Assembly: GCA_948474755.1 (NCBI GenBank)
Contig: CAOLHI010001253.1
Coordinates: 348,998-412,997 of the forward strand
Length of the DNA: 64,000 nucleotides
Source of the DNA: Ctenosaura bakeri
Lineage: Eukaryota > Chordata > Lepidosauria > Squamata > Iguanidae
Direction of reading: 5' to 3'
Both the position numbers and the translations under genes were made by a program. Below, one piece after another: positions 38,668 through 49,462 of the stretch (position 1 is its first letter; each line of letters opens with the position of its first letter). The notes under the pieces are model-generated. The model ran no database searches and had not been told where the DNA came from. It saw nothing but the letters and a program-made list of their open reading frames with translations.

Positions 38668-39119
38668 GGGCTTTTCCACACTTTGGGAGGAAAACAGGGC
38701 AGTCCGTTACTCACCGGACTGGCACGCTCCCCCGATGATCCACGCTGATCCGGAGCTGTGTGTGCCCACGCTACATACTCTCTGGGGACAAAAATGAGGC
38801 TTCCGGTTGGTGGAGGCTCTCCACCAACCGGAGAAGCTTGCTAGCCGGAAGCCTGCCCTCGGAAGATCTGCAGCGTCGTGCTGGCGTGAGCTTGCAGATC
38901 TACACATTAGCGCAGTGACAGACTGGGGTGCGCCGGCTATTGAAAGTCCTCTTTTAATTGGTCTTTCAATAGCACGGGGAACCACCAGTTCTGGTCGTTC
39001 CAGAGCAGGCTGAAGTCAGGACATACATTAAGTAGTCCAGACCCAGTTCACCCCCAAGTGCAAACGTCCTCACTGGAGGACGCGCTGCCCCATTTTAAAA
39101 ATAAAATGCGGAAAAGGCC
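38668..39119. mobile_element. Non-autonomous DNA transposon, 452 bp, TSD TAT
   Basis: The ends are GGGCTTTTCCACACTTT and the inverse of ATGCGGAAAAGGCC. Flanks are TAT at 38665-38667 and 39120-39122. The interior is GC-rich and contains perfect hairpins at 38802-38832 (14-bp stem, 3-nt loop) and 38936-38973 (11-bp stem). No transposase is present. Confidence 0.85.
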
Positions 39120-39351
39120 TATGTCTCCTTTGCTTTCACAGGCAGTGTATTAGCTACTACTGAGCATGAGATGGAGGGCGCAGTCATTCTCACATCTCAT
39201 AAGCAACTGGTTGGCCACTCTGTTAACAGGTTGCTGGATTAGGTTGGTCTTCATCAGATTCTGTTGGTTCTTTTTATATTCTTTGTGTAGCTTTCATATA
39301 AAATGTGCTTTTAGGCTCGCTCGCTCTCTTTCTTTCCTTTGCATGTATGCT

Positions 39352-39439
39352 GGCCCCTCTCTAAACTGCAAGCCCCAGGATTCCGTAGGATGTTGAAAGT
39401 GGAGTGATAGTGCTATAAGAATCTAGTGTGGAAATGACC
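39352..39439. mobile_element. Half copy of fold-back MITE
   Basis: The right arm only: AAGCCCCAGGATTCCGTAGG, ATGTTGAAAGTGGAGTG and the terminal GTGTGGAAATGACC, followed by TTA. Confidence 0.75.
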
Positions 39440-39975
39440 TTACACAACATCACACGTAACTTCGCACAGTCCCGATATGGAAGGGACTGATGAATTCTTT
39501 GTCATCCTGCTTTTTCAGTTGTTTTTAATAGCCCAGTTTCTCTCCTCTCCTCCCCATTTCTCTTTTGGTCATCAGCTTACTTCAGTTGCTGCAAAGTACA
39601 ATAGCTGAGTTCAAAGAACAACAGTAGTTTGCACTCATTTAACTCAGCAGGTGGGAAAGAAAAGGAGGGGTAGAAATCTTGCTCTTCCCAGTAGGCTGAG
39701 GCAAAAGCTGCATCTTCTCCTAGCCTGGGTGTTCTTCCTCATTAAAATTTTTGCCATCTTGGCCACGCGTCCTAGTTTAGATGTGTGAAATGTTGAAGGG
39801 TGTGCATTATGGTTCCAACGTATTGGCCTCTTTCTCCAGCTTGGATCCATGAGCCTCTCATACGCGCTCACCTAATACAGATGGTCCATTCAACATAGGG
39901 TGCAGTTTTCAGCTGCAGATTTGCTTGGTCATCTATATTAAATAAAAATGAGTTGAACTTATTCTCCTCCACAAA

Positions 39976-40671
39976 GGCCATTTCTGCACAATGTCACCAT
40001 CCTGCAACAGCAACAGGTTGTTCCCAGTCCAGGAGTCATGCTACCTCATGACGTCGTCACCATCCAGCTGCTATCCTGTTCCCAAGTGTTAGAAATCAGC
40101 CTTATATCATTTCCAGAAAAAAATCCCTTAAGAGCCTCCTTTAGCGCTACAATCTCATTAGCCATGTCAGTGTGGTTCCATAATAGCACTTTATAGTGCT
40201 TCATGTCACTTCAGATCCAGGAGTGGGTGGGATGTAGGGCTGCCCAGCTTGTCCCTCCCTCAGTGACTCCTATGGCATGGCAAGTCTAGACTCTACCACC
40301 TCTTCATGTTTATTTTTAATTTCTCCTTGAAGTTATTTTTTACAAATGTTGAATACATTTTTTTAGTATTACAGTGCAAAACTGCAATAGTGTACTGGCA
40401 TGTCATGAGATTACAACATGGCTGTGCTAGTACAGCTTACAAAAAAAAAACAACTGACCAATCAGGAGCTGTGGGGCAGGTTGAAGGTGAGGAAAGGTAG
40501 TGGCCGATGACGCAATAGGGCAGAAGGAACACCGGTGGCAATAACGCTACTCATCTGCTTAAGGTGAAAGGATGCAGAAGCGAGCATTCCTAACCCAACA
40601 GCATCGTAGAAATGGCAATGCTGGAATTGTAACAGAACAACCTGCTATTGAGGTATGGTGTAGAAAGGGCC
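39976..40671. mobile_element. Probable longer MITE, about 700 bp
   Basis: GGCCATTTCTGCACAATG at the left and GGTGTAGAAAGGGCC at the right are inverted ends of the local type. The interior has no coding signal. The flanking triplets (AAA, ATA) do not match exactly, so these could be ends of two different elements. Confidence 0.5.
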
Positions 40672-41349
40672 ATAGTTTCCAATGTGTGAAAAAGAGGAGA
40701 TTTTATCCAGGGTAAGATTTCTTAGTGTTATAAACTTGGTATATTTTAGTGTTATAGTGTTTAGTTGATATATAAACTTGGTAACAATTTCATGGTTAAA
40801 TCTTGCGGTCTGTGCTTTTTCTCCATGATTTTCAGAGCTTATTAAAATGCCTATTTCAAATGGTATGTATTTTGAAAGAGTTATAGATTTGCTGTTACTT
40901 CAGATAATTTAAAAAAGCATTTGTTTTGATGTAATTGTAGAATATTTTTATAGGTGGAAACCAGTCATAATTCTAAACAGGTTTCTATGTGCATCATGAT
41001 TGAAGCATCTGGACTTTGAAAGATAATCTGAACATTTTTTTAGGGTTTATTTCATGTTTGTTGATGTTACTGAAACTGCAACGTATGCCTCACAATTACG
41101 GTTTTCTAAAAAATTAACTACAAAATGTGTGGATGAACTAACATAACAGACAATAGATGATTTTAGAAGCTTAACATCAAAGCAACAGTCAGACCCAAGA
41201 GGCTTAAGTGTCAAACAATCTCTCTCTCTCTTTTTTTTTAGTTTGATTTTTTTTTCCAGAGAGAGAGAGTCATTCCAAAAAGAGGAGGAAATTGAAATAG
41301 CACCATTATTAGTGTGAATAAAATCCAAAGCCTAGGAGAACATCTAAAC

Positions 41350-41455
41350 CAGGGGTAAGCATTTTGTTGGACATCAGCTGTAGATCCCATATCCAGTGTT
41401 GGTGCTGATGCAAGCTATGGTCCAAAGACTAGATGACCCTGGTTTAAACCATCTA
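41350..41455. mobile_element. Palindromic MITE (CCAGATGTT family), diverged
   Basis: AAACCAGGGGTAAGCATTTTG at the left and CTAGATGACCCTGGTTT at the right are complementary at their outer ends (AACCAGGG against CCCTGGTT). Confidence 0.55.
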
Positions 41456-41586
41456 GTTTTCCAAAAGAAGGAACCTATACATCAGGAGTGGGAATTGTGT
41501 TTTGCACTGGCATGACGCTCCCACTGCCTGTGTTGGCAGCTTGCTAGTCTCTCAATTGTGTGAGTCACAGAGACCACGAAGAAGAA

Positions 41587-42741
41587 GAACAGGTTGCTTA
41601 CCTGTAACTGTGGTTCTTCGAGTGGTCATCTGTGAACTCACACAACCCTGCTCATCCTCCCCGCAATGTGTTCTGCTGTAATGATTGGTCCTCAGGCTGC
41701 TGCCTTAAGCGGCCAAGGAACTGACCATTGGAGTGGGAGGGGGTCTCTATACTCTCAGGGGATGGGGGAGGGGTTAACCACCAAAATGCCTATTCCTAGA
41801 GCTTGAGAAGGTTCTGAATGCTGTACTGTGCAGGCACAGATTACCCAATTGTATGAGTTCACAGATGAACACAGTTATAGTGCTATTTCAGCCATGGCAC
41901 CCTCGGTAAGGACCCCCAGATATCTTTTGATATCATTTAATTTGGCCTTAGCTGGACTGGCTAGTGATTACCTCATTTCATGTGTTCGCAAAGTTCTCCG
42001 GATAAGCACGGACAGAGAAGCAGCCTTTAATGGTTTGCATTCCATTTCTCTTTGTAGCCAGCAACCCAAAACTGGCCCGAAGCTTTAGGGAACTTCCCGC
42101 CACAGACTTCTCAATAGCCACGCGGCTTTTAGTCAAATTACCCTTATTAGTTGTGCCATCAACGTCTTGGCCAAGGGTATTGTTTCTACAAGCAAATCCC
42201 ATCACGTGAAGCCTGACCTCACCAAATCCTTTTGTCCAGCACCAAAACCTCTTTTGTTCTCCTTTGGGACGGCCATAGCCGAAAGGCATGATCCTCCCTA
42301 TAAAAACCCCACTTTTAACTGATCCTCGGATCACCTTTGACTGCCATCCCGCCCTGCCGTTGGTGTGTTTAAGGGACTCCCCTCAGCGCCCCACGCTGAG
42401 TCTTCTTCCCCGAATCTCCAACCTTTCCGCAGGACTACGGAACAGGTCGTATTGCCTCTCCCTGCAACTCTTTCTTTTCTAAGTTAGTTAGTCTATGTTT
42501 GTCTTCTGTATTTTGTTCTTAATAAAGAATTGTTTATTGTTTGGAACCACCTTGTCTAGCCACTCTCTAATCCGACGCTGTAGACATAGGGTGAAGATCT
42601 CGCTTCATCATCCTGCCTCTCACTAGCAAAACCAGTGCTCTGAGTCTAATTTCCCCATCTTTGGTATTTTTAATTGGCAAAGCCAGGTACCCCCCGCAGG
42701 ACCCCCAGTTTTCAGGGTAACAATAGGAAACCAACCTGTTC
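41587..42741. mobile_element. Fold-back MITE interrupted by a solo LTR
   Basis: The left arm (41587-41645) reads GAACAGGTTGCTTACCTGTA, then ACTGTGGTTCTTCGAG and GTGAACTCACAC. The right arm is split: GAGTTCACAGATGAACACAG ends at 41880, and AACCAACCTGTTC resumes at 42723-42741. The LTR at 41881-42722 separates them. The older element is therefore about 310 bp without the insertion. Confidence 0.8.
41881..42722 (+). mobile_element. Solo LTR, family A, TSD ATAG
   Basis: An 842-bp endogenous retrovirus LTR that starts TGCT and ends GGGTAACA. It is flanked by ATAG at 41877-41880 and 42723-42726. A TATAAAA box is at 42299-42305 and an AATAAA at 42521-42526, giving a normal U3-R-U5 layout. No internal viral sequence adjoins it, so this is a solo LTR left by recombination. 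It is related to 44536-45406 over most of its length. Confidence 0.9.
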
Positions 42742-42745
42742 CTGT

Positions 42746-42860
42746 GTGGCCCTCCAGATGTTATTCAACTTCATCTCCCAAGGTTTCCTCCCTCTTGGTG
42801 TGCCTGTTAGGGCTATTGTGAGTTGCAAATCAACAACATCTGATGGACTGTTTGATTCTG
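42746..42860. mobile_element. Palindromic MITE (CCAGATGTT family)
   Basis: GGCCCTCCAGATGTTATTCA begins the element and CAACAACATCTGATGGACTG closes it, as a diverged inverse. Confidence 0.65.
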
Positions 42861-44530
42861 ACACTTGTAGTAGACAGTGAGAAAACACTGTGTGGACAGA
42901 CAGGTTTCCACAACATATCAAGGAGTGAAGCTACAGTAACCATGTAAGATGACAAAAAAGCACCTCTGTCTGCACTGCTGCACTTATCACTCTTACAAAA
43001 TGGGGAAATGTTTCCCCGTGATCTATGCAGTCCTTTTCATTTGTATTCCATTGTAGTGTTCAACTACACCAGTACCAGATGGTTCTTAGTTCTTTAGCAC
43101 TTAACAGTGCTAATGGGTAGTATTTGATTTTTCCATGTAGCTCATTGCCACATGTATTACATTAAAAGCAGGCTAACTTCTTTCTGTGTGTGGAACAGCC
43201 AGCTAGGATGTTAAACAAATCTTCGGATTTTTCTCCTAATGAGCAGCCTATAAATGGCTCTTTAATTAAAAGCAGGAGTGATTTTTATTAAATCTGTCCT
43301 GGCTCCTTGACGAATGAAGCTCGAGCAGACAGTAACAACATTCTCGCTGGGCTGCTGCTGCTGCCTCCTCCTCTTAATTGGATTGTGTTCCCTACTGAAA
43401 TTGCCCTGTACCTCCTGGGCTGGAGCTAATCCTGGAAGCAGCCAGATCAGGGAGATAAATCTAGAAAGGATGGGAAAAGATGCAACTGGGCACAGAGCCT
43501 TTCCTAGCTGAATTTATTATTCCCACAGACTCTGAGTTTCCTTGTTCAGTGAACTGAGATGCCTTCAGCTTTTTCTGTTCATGAGAGAAGAGAAAACACT
43601 TCGGCTACATTAAACTGAGCACAATGCTCTGCAGTGTTCTGAAAGGTTAGTGTTCTGAAAGGAGAGGTGATAGGAAAGATTTTTTCAAATCCAAGTGGGC
43701 ATGCTTCACCCAAATATTTCTGATTTTGGCATGCCCTTGAGAAAAATCCTCCAACTCAGAAAAGAAATTCATTACCTCAAAATAAGCTGGAAAAAAATCT
43801 GTGACAAACACAATGCTGTATGTGCCAACTCATGAGAGAATCCCTACATTCAACTGGATTTACTCCCAGTAAAGTGAATATGGAAGTGAATCCTGTGCCT
43901 GCCCTGAGCATGACCCACTTACACTATAAAATGGTCTTTTCTCACTGTGGTGCCCTCCAGATATGTGGTACTGCAGCTTTCATCATCCCCAGCCAGGAAG
44001 CAATGACCTTGCTGTGTAGAGATGTTAGGAATTGTATTCCAGCACTCCTGAAGAGCATCAGGTTGGAAAGGGCTTCTCTAAAATGTTGCATCTACAGGAA
44101 GGCACCTGCAAAAATGAGAGTGAAGGTGCATAAAGTTGTCTCATCCAGGCACGAGCTGTTTTGAAAGACAATCTCAGTTTTATCTGTTAAAAAGATAACA
44201 TTCAGTCTTGGTAAGATAAAAATCAGTAACTAGCATCCTGTTAGCAGCATATGCAGGGGTTAAAGCACCCTTATGCCTACTTATGTCTCTTTTTGGTCAA
44301 TGCAAAGATTGGTATTCCTTTTCTCTCTCTGCACTGACCAAAGCCCCCTCTCCAAACTACCATAGAGTTGCTACAGTCTCCCATCCCAGCCATTTTGTGC
44401 CTGATAAGAACAGTGGGGGATTGGAAGGACATCTGGTTATATCCCTGTAGCCAGACCCAAAATGAATACATCATCATCTGCTAGGACCTCTAGGGGACCC
44501 CAGCTGTCGGGTAGCCCTCCATATTTCAGT
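42861..44530. other. Intergenic stretch, partly unique
   Basis: 43190-43460 is free of recognisable repeats and has several homeodomain-type TAAT/ATTA motifs. 43950-44075 resembles a diverged CCAGATGTT palindromic element (TGCCCTCCAGATATGTGG). No gene is identified. The open frame at 43314-43511 has no known domain. Confidence 0.5.
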
Positions 44531-44535
44531 TATGG

Positions 44536-45406
44536 TGCTGTCACGGTTATGATATGTCAGGTGAGAGCACTAGATATTCTTTTGATATCAAATAATTTGG
44601 CCTTTACTTGACCTTTCTCTGCCACCCTGCTCCATATGTTTGCTAGGGGCTCCGGACAAGCACGTATTTGGCGCGGCTGTTAATGGTTTTACATTCGAGA
44701 CTCCGTTGAGGCAGGCAACTCAAGCCTGTTCATTGCTTCAGGGAACACCTCATTGCAAACTGGCTTTGCTTGGCGCGTATCTTCACAATGCTTCATGGCT
44801 CTGAGCCGAGCCATTCTTTTATGTCAGGCCATCAGTGTCCTGGCCATACTATTGTCATCCAGCATTAAGCTCATCATGCAAAACCTGACCTTTTCCAACT
44901 CCTTTGTCCAGCTCCAAATTTCTTTTGTTCTCACCAAGCGTAGCATAGCCTGTAGGTAAACTCCACCCTATAAAAAGTCCCCATTTTTGGGACTTCCTTG
45001 GACTACTTTGGACTTCCATCCCGCCTTGCTGCCGGTAGTCTGAAGGAACTCCCCTCAGCGAACCCCACTGAGCTTTCTCTCCTGGAACCCTGTCTTTCTC
45101 TCCAGGACTACGAGACCAGGTGTCGTATTACCCACTCCCTTGAATCTCTCCATTTCTATTTCTAAGTTAGCTAGTATTTGTCGTGTCTTTCGTGTTGCTT
45201 GTTCTTAATAAAAATATCATTTGTTACTTTAAAGCTTGTCTAACTGCTCTCTGACCCGACGCTGTACACATTGGGTAAAAGATCCTAGCTGAAGTTACTC
45301 TGCCTCTCGTTAGCTTAAGAGAGTGCTCAAGCTTAATTTCCCCACCTTGTGCTTTTATTTGGTTATTTGGGTGCCCCTCCCGGGACCCCCAACATACAGG
45401 GTAACA
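44536..45406 (+). mobile_element. Solo LTR, family A, TSD ATGG
   Basis: An 871-bp LTR starting TGCTGTCAC and ending AGGGTAACA. It is flanked by ATGG at 44532-44535 and 45407-45410. TATAAAA is at 44969-44975 and AATAAA at 45207-45212. It shares order and sequence blocks with 41881-42722 (for example TTCTTTTGTTCTC, TTCCATCCCGCC, AAGTTAG and CCCGACGCTGT-type sequence) but is clearly diverged. No coding remnant lies next to it. Confidence 0.9.
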
Positions 45407-45414
45407 ATGGGACA

Positions 45415-45690
45415 TGTAGTAGGAGTTAATTAGCAGCTTGCTTGTAACAAGATATGAGAACCAGAGACTGTTAGATAAGCAAAGCTAGGAATATAGTGAT
45501 AAGTGCTACCAGGCTGAAACCAGAACTCCAAGGTCTCTTACCAGCGGGATGGGAAACTGTTTGCTTTTAAGGTTTGGATTTTGCTAATTGCTTTCAGTTC
45601 ACTCACTGAAGTCCTGTACTATATATCACACTCCTAATAAATAGTGTATTTGCACTGTTACATTTGTGTGTGTGAATTCAGTTCCTGACA
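45415..45690 (+). mobile_element. Possible third LTR-like fragment
   Basis: It starts TGTAGTAGGAG and ends GTTCCTGACA. It carries a TATATATC motif near 45620 and CCTAATAAATAG near 45640. The size and motif order suggest a short or truncated LTR. No target duplication is found. Confidence 0.35.
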
Positions 45691-45959
45691 CCAGCAGACC
45701 TCAAGAAAAGATTTAATCATTTTGTGTCAGGCTACAGGGACATAACCAGACATTTCTCTGGTTCCCCCCCCACTCTTCAACAACCATAGAATGGCTGTGC
45801 AAGGGGCTGCAGTGACTCTAGGGAAGGTCCAGAGCTCTGTGAATGGCTAGCAATACAATAGTTCTGCATACAACTACATTACATTGGACCATATAGGACT
45901 GCACCTAGTGTTTAAAGCAGTTCAACCATGCCCTGCTAACAAGTTGATTCATTCTGTTA

Positions 45960-46400
45960 AAGGTTGTTTTCATGTTTCTGGACACTGCACTCATGTTAAT
46001 GCAACCTAGAATTGCATTGAGTGTTTGGGCTGCTGTATCACACTGTTGACTCATGTTTAGCTGCTAAGACCCCTAGATTCTTTTCATATGTACTGCTTTC
46101 AAGCCAAGTGTCACCCATCATACATTTGTGCATTTAATTTTTCCCTAGGTGTAGTACCTTACATTTATTCCCTTTGAAATTCATTTTGCTAGTTTCGGTG
46201 CAGCTCTTCAATCTGTCGAGGTGATTTTGAATTCTGATCCTTTCTTCCCAACTCCATCTAAATCCTCCCAAATCCACCCAACACAGTAGCATGGTCTAGC
46301 CTGCAGTTCACTATCTTGTCTTCAATAATATCATGGAGTACCTTAGTGAAATCAAGACAAATTACATCCATGGCACTCACATACTAGCCCTTTTACATCT
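45960..46400 (-). mobile_element. CR1 LINE fragment
   Basis: AATGCAACCTAGAATTGCAT, GACTCATGTTTAGCTGC and GTGTCACCCATCATACA parallel the copy at 34285-34800 in the same orientation. 46290-46380 (ATCATGGAGTACCTTAGTGAA) extends further into the coding part of the LINE. Confidence 0.8.
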
Positions 46401-46972
46401 CAACAGGTCTGCTCTCATGGAGAGTGACTTTCTGAAAAGGAGCACTCGTCCATGTATGGAGGCTCTCTGCCTTATCTAGCAGGCTCCCTACCTTTATATA
46501 GCCATTGTCTTTATCACAGTCATTGGAAGCATTACTTTCTGGGCTGTAATTCTTAGGACTGGCTGGGAATTGAAGTCTTGAATATAACTTTTCTAAGATC
46601 TCTTTAGAGATTTTTATCAACTTTCTGTACTTCCATCCAATCCTTGTCAATGTGCTGCAATTAAAAAAAAAACTTTTTCTATCCAGAATGTGTCCTGCAA
46701 ATTGGATTTTATATATTAAATCTGATTAAAATGTCATTGTCTGAGGCTTCTGTTTCCAGAGCATTGTGGCTTTCAAAAGTGCATGGCAGGGATATTATAG
46801 CCCATTATTTAAAAACAAAACAAACAAACAAACTCATCTACATCTTCCTGTGAGATACGGAAAGCTGGTGGGTGCTTGGGACCAGTCCCAACTGATTATG
46901 TTAAAAACAGATGAGTTTCTTTCCATGGGTTCAACAGCAGCTAGTATGTTAACCACATCTATAGATCTTCTC

Positions 46973-47150
46973 GGCCATTTCTGCACCAGATGTTATAGCG
47001 TATTATTCCACTTGCAACGTCCTATGGAATCCTGGGGTTTGCAGCTTCGGGAGGGGCCAGCCGGCCCCTCCCAAAACTGCAAACCCCAGGATTCCATAGG
47101 ATGTTGCAAGTGGAATAATAGCGCTATAACAGTCTAGTGCAGAAATGGCC
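46973..47150. mobile_element. Fold-back MITE, 178 bp
   Basis: Long inverted arms (about 78 nt each) surround a short GC-rich loop near CCGGCC. The termini are GGCCATTTCTGCACCAGA and the inverse. The flanks are CTC and CTA, a near match. Both arms share ACTTGCAAC where other copies have ACTTTCAAC. Confidence 0.92.
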
Positions 47151-47284
47151 CTAGTGAGGTTAGAAGGGGATACAGGAGAAGACAAGGCTTTCCACAGTTT
47201 TCCGGTCAAGTGAAGACTGTTTGCTTGGTTGGCTGATTTATCATTAGTATCACTTATTATTCTCTCAATAAAAAAACCTTAAGG

Positions 47285-47705
47285 CAGCCAGCAGCACATT
47301 GAAAACAATACAGGTTAAAACTATGTAACACATTCAATAAAAGTATAAATATAAAATCTTTTTAAAAACAATTAAACAAGTTAAAAGTTAAAAACATTAA
47401 ACACTAAAAACATTAAAATTCATTAAAAGATTACATATAAACCTAAAAACAGCATCACACAGCATTAAAAGCGCACTCTAGGTAGTTTCTAAAAGCCTGA
47501 TGGCATAAATATGTTTTAACTTCCTGACAGAAGGAGAACAAGGACGGGAACCATCATGGCCTCCCTATGGAAGGATTTCCAAAGTCTGGGAGCAGCCACT
47601 GAGAAGGCCCTTTCCCGTGTTCCCATCAAACAAGCTTGAGAAAGTGCTGGGACAGAGAGAAGGGCCTCTCCAGAAATTGGAAGCTTGGATCTCTAGCTTG
47701 TTAAA
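47285..47705 (-). mobile_element. LINE fragment (L2/CR1-group, tentative)
   Basis: An A-rich region with AAAACATTAAA motifs precedes AAAAGCCTGATGGCATAAAT, GAACAAGGACGGGAACCATC and AGTCTGGGAGCAGCCACTG, the same order as at 32466-32900. I assign it by resemblance to common squamate repeats. Confidence 0.5.
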
Positions 47706-47710
47706 TCTTA

Positions 47711-48049
47711 CACCCTTTCCACACCCTACCTTTTCGTGAAGTTGTCTGCCAGGAAGGGAGCATGATAGGAGCGCTCCCCTCTGCAGTGGCTGCCTTCTTG
47801 TGAAAAGGAGCGCAATGGCCAAGCCTCTTCCTTCTGCAGCACAGCCGGGTACATTCCCAGGCTGTGCTGGGGCAAGGAGTACAGCCATTGCACTTCTGCA
47901 GCTTCCACAGGACAGGTAAGTGCAGGAAGGTGGCATGATCTGAGAACTGGAGAAGGATGGGACTGCAAGGAAGTCATGCAGAAGCATCATCATGGTCTTG
48001 ACCTGCTCCCATCCCCATTGTTGGATGGGAAGGTTCTACAGAAAGGGCC
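47711..48049. mobile_element. MITE, 339 bp, TSD TTA
   Basis: The left end is CACCCTTTCCACACC and the right end is CTACAGAAAGGGCC. Flanks are TTA at 47708-47710 and 48050-48052. The interior matches 18349-18757 in the same orientation. The minus-strand frames inside (47565-47993) recur in the related copies as repeat-derived translations, not genes. Confidence 0.8.
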
Positions 48050-48052
48050 TTA

Positions 48053-49240
48053 GATGACTGTATTTCAGAAAATGGCTGACATCTTGTTAGATACAAGCAC
48101 AGGTATTATTTGCAATATGAATGCAGAGTGATTATTTTGGACAATGTGCAAGAGTCATGCCCAGCTAACAGTGGCATAAGCAGAGTTGTGCATTTGGGAC
48201 CATTACACATGGAGTAGCACATTAAAGTACAAAGGAGAACATGTTTATTGCCTCTATGTATTATCTATATTCATTGTGCTTTGTAATTCTCAATGGCCTG
48301 ACAGCCATGCACACTGATCTCTGATTCATGGGGTTGCATAATGTAACTCAGCTAGTGGATAGTTATGCTATCCTGAAGCAATGTTGGTCTTGGTAAATGG
48401 CCATACCCAAATATGCAAATACTGCAGATTCTTAACATGTGATCATTTCCAATAGCCAGAATCAAATATTTAAAAAGGAGCTTGCCATTTTTGCTAGTAA
48501 CCAGAAACAGCAAATGTAACAGAGCTGCTCATCTGTGCTCCACACTGGCTTTCCCTTCCTGCAAGGGTCTGTTCAGTAGAGTTAGCAGAAAGAGTTGTTT
48601 TGCTGACTATTCAAGAACCAAAATGGGCATTTCAGTGCACTCCACTGCTGCTGAGTAACATCACTTTTCCAAGCGAGTGGCTTCAGGGTAGACTAGAGAG
48701 AGAAGAAAATGGCTGGAAATCATCTTCAGTGGTTAACTTGCAGGAGGTGACGTGCAGAAGAGAAACCAGAACAGTGATAGCACATTCCTTCAAACCAAAG
48801 TGTATAAATGGACATCTTCCCACCAGTCCCTTTTCCTTCTTACTATCCTAGTTTCCGGGATAGTGATGGCTGAATCAAACACAAGCTCCCTGCTTTTGTT
48901 TCACAGTGTTGTCCACAGAGTTATTTCTGGGGGTTTCTCTTCTGAGAAATTTGGGGTAGAAAATGACATGCTAAATAATACACAGTTTTGAAGGAAGTGT
49001 AGTGCTTCTTCAGAATTTCTGAGATTAAGTGGGAGAGGACTGGGGGATATTTGGGAAGAAATTATTTAAAGGGCTTATCTCGGCCATGACATCCCTTTCT
49101 TTTTTGAATGCCCTCAATAGAGCTTCATTGTCAAGCATTCTGGGAAAAACCTTTATTTCATTTCCATGGTCTTCATGCCTGCTGTGCCCCCAAAGTAACT
49201 CAAATAAAGTTGTGCTGGAAAGGGGAACAGTTAATTCTAT
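48053..49240. other. Intergenic stretch
   Basis: I can name no gene or repeat here. The frames at 48600-48851 and 48752-48991 overlap each other and show no domain. Confidence 0.5.
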
Positions 49241-49242
49241 CT

Positions 49243-49462
49243 AATGTGTGCTTGTGTGTGCCTTTAAGTTGCCGCCTGATTCATGGTGACCCCATGACTT
49301 TCACAGGGTTTTCTTAGGCAAGGAATAATCAAGAGGTGGCTTTGCCAGTTCAATCCTTTGAAATATAGCCTACAGCAGCCAGTGTGCATTGACAGTCTCT
49401 CATCCAAAATACTAACCAGGGACGACCCTGCTTAGCTTCCAAGATCAGACAGGGTCTGATAC
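49243..49462 (-). mobile_element. 5S rRNA-derived SINE
   Basis: 49391-49460 reads GACAGTCTCTCATCCAAAAT, ACTAACCAGGGACGACCCTG and CTTAGCTTCCAAGATCAGAC, the complement of 5S rRNA residues about 40-100. The body (TTCACAGGGTTTTCTTAGGC, GGTGGCTTTGCC) equals that of 36065-36252. The low-coordinate end (GTGTGCCTTTAAGTTGCC) resembles the tail of the tRNA-derived SINEs here. Confidence 0.9.

Noticed and set aside
41881..45406. The two family A LTRs as ends of one provirus
   Set aside because: Each has its own distinct target duplication (ATAG and ATGG). They are strongly diverged, and the 1.8 kb between them has no viral sequence.
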